A stretch of DNA of 64,000 nucleotides from Phycomyces blakesleeanus NRRL 1555(-) (taxonomy: Eukaryota > Mucoromycota > Mucoromycetes > Mucorales > Phycomycetaceae), in the NCBI RefSeq assembly GCF_001638985.1, contig NW_017265134.1:310001-374000 (forward strand), in the 5' to 3' direction. Position numbers and translations under genes: made by a program. This document shows positions 60,601-64,000 of the stretch, piece after piece. Numbering within the stretch: position 1 is the stretch's first letter; every line of letters begins with the position of its first letter. Under the pieces are notes generated by a model. That model had not been told where the DNA came from and made no database searches. It saw nothing but the letters and a program-made list of their open reading frames with translations.

Positions 60601-63600
60601 TTTTGTATTTTGCCAATCTCAAAAAGATGCGATTTTATTTTTTTCTTTTTTAAAAAAAAAGAGAGAGATTCACAGACTAATGCATTATACGTATAATTTA
60701 GCCTTTGCACCTCTTTCTTTGCCAACGCATTAAACGATATGAGTCTGATATATATGTACATATGAAACATGAACAAAGTGAATATTTGAATCAATAGACT
60801 TTATACCGAGAAGATTTTGTTTGTTAAAAGTCACCCGTGAACCGTACTAGGATCGGTCCCCAGCACAAGTGAGAACAATTCTTGAAAGCTAAAAAAAAAG
60901 TATGCATAGTTACATAGTTACATTATACAAAATATTAATACAATAGCCTATCTCTCTCTCTCTCTTTATCTCTATTTTATTTGTTTGTTTTTTATTTCGG
61001 TTGACAGGTACCTAAGATGTGATTATATTCTTGAAGATTAAAGCTCCAAGGAGAAGTATGGTGTTGCTGGTGTATATTATTAAGCATTGCTTATTTCTCA
61101 GAGTGTTGATTTCTATTACAAATACAGTATAGCAAATTATGCCTAATAAATTCGAGCAGACTTGTATCGAGGCAGTACAGTATTGTTCACTCAGCCCGCG
61201 GTAGTCTAAAGTAAGCTAAATAGGGAGAAAAATAAGACTTTTCTTCTTCTTTGATTGTGTGATATACAAATAATGAGGATTGGAATAAAATAATAGTAAT
61301 AGTAATAAATAAATTACGGTTCACTGCTGGTAAAGTTCAGCGAGACTTTTTTAAACTTTTTAAGAACGTATTCTACGCTCTTTAACAAACCACTGTAGTC
61401 AATAATTTTTTTAAGATACACATATAAAAATGTGATAATCCGGTTTTAACCTTTTAATTAAACAAACGAACCAAGAAGTTCTATTATGCTTCACTCATAG
61501 AACCATGGAAGCTTTTCCTTTTCTTTTTCATTTTATTTTTATTTGTAGTACTAGTTACTTTGACACTAGCTATATATTAATATCATTAATCTGAAAGTAG
61601 ATGTATGCTGTACCAAGAATATAGAGTACTATAATAGGTGTATATCCGGAATGTTTTTATTCTGTGTTTTTATTTCTTTATTTATTTATAAAGAATAAAC
61701 CTAGAATATTAAAAAGGCATATTAATGTTCCATGATTCTGTTCGTGGGTTTGGGAAAGGGATGGTAAGGCGCTGATATCTCTCAGTAAATACTAACCTGA
61801 CTCCAACCGTAATTTACATACATAAAGCCTGTGAAATAATTTTATAAAAGTATTGTTTTCCTGCTATTTACACACCAAGAATTGTCCGTGATGAATGATG
61901 ATACACAGTGTACTGCGATAACAACTCTAGTTATTATTCAAAGACAGTTATATACTCTCATAGATGAATAGTAAAATAATAAGATATAAATAAATTAGAA
62001 TCATGTTAAGCTCATTATATAATATATGTATATATGTGCGTGTGTGTATAAATGTATATGAAGTTTTGTGATTTATTTGAGTGCCAATTATGACACACAT
62101 CTATACCCACACATACACATACACACACATATTATATTTCTTTAAAGACAAAACAAGATTAATATCATTCAAGACATAAGTAATATCTTTTAGAAATAAT
62201 TAAAGGTGATTTGTTGCTACAATTTTACGCCCAGTTTTTGAGACATAATATATTTACAAGTCAGGTAATTGAAGATGTATTCATATAAGAACATAAGTAT
62301 TTGATAGGATATATTTGGAAAGGCGAAATATTTGACGACAAGAGAGAATCTTGCCTTTTTTGAAACCTAAGCCTAAAGCCAGAATATAATAATAAGTCAA
62401 ATGATAGCTCTTTAGTAAATAGAAAAACTTGAACTTGATTACTATATAGAAGAAACGAGTTTTTTCTTTTGCTGAATGGTCTATATTATTATCAAAACAA
62501 CGTCAATTATATATTAGTAGCATTATGTTGACATAATGGCTGTCAAAATATAGATTGAATCGCCCTTTTTTCATCAACCCAATCTAATTTATAATCCCTT
62601 TAATTAAATGAACAGTAATATTGTACATATTACCTAGCCGATGATGTATCCAAGAGTAAAATCAAATATTGCCAAAGCACTTTTATAAAAGTGTAATGTC
62701 TATAATGATAAAGCAGGATATTACACCAAAATATAAAGGTTATGCTTCCAAAATGTTATATATATATTTAATATAATTAATCTACAAATACCGAATTTAT
62801 TTTACCTTGGCTTAATATTACTAGAGCTCTAAGTAGCTTTCTTCCAACAAATTATTAAATTTAGTGGCTACTACTTGAAAGAAGAAGATTATTGTTTTAT
62901 TTTTATTTTATCTAGCAATAAATTTTAAATAAGAGATTATTTTCTGATACTTTGAAATGAAATATAAGCCTCATATCATTTAATCTTTAGTAATATTAAT
63001 TGTATATAGGGGGTTTATTTGACAAGATATACCTCTGTTAAGCACTATTAAGAAATACCCGGATAAGTATTCTAAAACGCGTATTTCAAGTCTAGGCTCC
63101 GAGAGTATTTCTATTCATATTTTCAATCTTTATTTTATCTCTTTCGGGATAAGGCGGGTAAGATATGAATATGAGTGACAGGAAGTCAGAAGAAAGAAGG
63201 GTCATATAAAATATGTTATAATAAAACAAACCATGTAAAGTATAGATAGGAAAAGGCTCAGATAACACACACATACAAATTTCGCTTTACTTTAAAGTAA
63301 AACACAAATGAGCATACTGATCTGGACGAGAAACAAAAAAAAAGGTAATTGATATACAAAGTTCCATAAAGAAAATCAATTCTCAGAACCTGGTATATAT
63401 TTCTTTATTTATTTATTTATTTAAGTGTGTGTGTGTGTGTGATTACTATAAAACGTTCATTCTCAAAGGAATTCACCAAATTCTAATAACTTTATATTTT
63501 TTTTTGAGTTTAAGAATCCATTCAAGAAAGCTGGTCTGATGTTTATTAATTTGTGGTTAAAAAACCTAATCAATTTTTTTATCAGCATTATTATTATCAT

Positions 63601-64000
63601 AATTTTCCAGTAACCATGGTAAGAACCTTAAAAATCAGATGTTAGAGTTAAACGATATATATATATATATTGAATATGTAGTCTCTAGCCTTATTTCTCT
63701 TCTTGTCAGACCAGATGTTACTTTACTCAGAGTTTGAGATAACAAGAGAGATGATTGGTCAAAATATTTATTTGTGTGCAAAGAAAAATAAATAGATATA
63801 CGAAGTACAAAAGGTTAATTATTCTCTTTTTTTTCTTTTACAAAAAAAATAGATAAATCAAAACATCTAAAAAGAAAGGCGTCAATAGCCTTTTTGTATG
63901 CTTTGCTAGACTTTATATTAGCTTTACACACAGTACAGTCGAGCAAAAATGTTTATGAGTAAAGAATAAGATAGTTTGCTTGTAATGATTGGGCCTTTGC

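Larger units (their letters stand above)
46637..64000. other. About 17 kb AT-rich region with no supported gene
   Basis: From the TALE B start to the right edge I found no frame with a recognisable domain and no convincing multi-exon gene. Contents include (AAC)n at about 47334-47370, (ATT)n at about 48262-48315, (CACA)n at about 48890-48905, (TGTGC)n at about 49459-49493, (TACTTG)n at about 50578-50615, (AT)n runs, and (TTA)n/(AAT)n at about 52340-52383. It is much less gene-dense than the first 46 kb, with about one gene per 2.6 kb there. Some 60-100-codon frames exist, but their codon use is AT-driven. Confidence 0.65.

Noticed and set aside
60826..60880. Less AT-rich patch CCGTGAACCGTACTAGGATCG
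   Set aside because: Considered as a small RNA or transposon end; no pairing, TA flank or partner repeat could be found.
1..64000. CRISPR arrays, bacterial operons, rRNA or tRNA genes
   Set aside because: None seen: direct repeats are microsatellites or the 52-bp unit, genes are spliced, and no rRNA or cloverleaf was recognised by eye.

Overview
The window looks like nuclear DNA of a filamentous fungus, most likely Mucoromycota (Mucorales or a relative). The evidence is AT-rich sequence full of microsatellites, short introns of about 50-150 nt with GTAAGT-like donors, fungal gene families (ERG25, PIN-like carrier, mS26, mL59, Atg6/Beclin) and a MULE transposase joined to an OTU domain. I favour a Phycomyces-like genome, but that is an inference from family content and no species was identified. 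Exon models were built by hand: every junction was checked for GT..AG and for frame continuity.

Left edge (1-5.4 kb): the 3' part of a MULE transposase gene whose frame continues by splicing through two tandem 54-nt exons into an OTU-type cysteine protease domain. A 52-bp tandem repeat with an inverted partner follows.

Gene-rich block (6.3-46.7 kb), 17 intron-verified or single-exon genes: DTWD1-like tRNA aminocarboxypropyltransferase (-), TMEM14 family (-), TMEM135-like (+), AT-hook protein (+), nucleoporin SEH1 (-), DUF2358/C6orf136-like (+), ERG25 sterol C-4 methyl oxidase (-), mS26-like (+), PAQR/Izh receptor (-), TALE homeobox A (+), DIPP-type Nudix hydrolase (-), auxin-efflux-carrier-like transporter (+), ESCRT-II SNF8/VPS22 (-), mL59 (+), ATG6/Beclin (-), eIF2B beta (-), TALE homeobox B (-). 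From the AT-hook gene to ATG6, twelve genes alternate strand without exception, so they sit as divergent and convergent pairs. These are mostly housekeeping functions in organelles, membrane traffic, sterol synthesis and translation, and they form no pathway cluster.

Two Tc1/mariner-like elements with TA-flanked inverted termini (CAGTGC...GCACTG) interrupt the block. One is 2.9 kb, between the Nudix and transporter genes. The other is 2.1 kb, in the mL59/ATG6 interval and ending 15 bp past the ATG6 stop codon.

Right part (46.7-64 kb): about 17 kb with no gene I can support, AT-rich with microsatellites and weak transposon-like traces. The items most worth a second look are the tandem exon array with repeated SUMO-consensus-like peptides in the MULE-OTU gene, the TALE paralogue pair sharing a conserved N-terminal module on a 193-nt exon, SEH1 with a polyQ/Gly-rich insert, the transposon abutting ATG6, and the gene desert.
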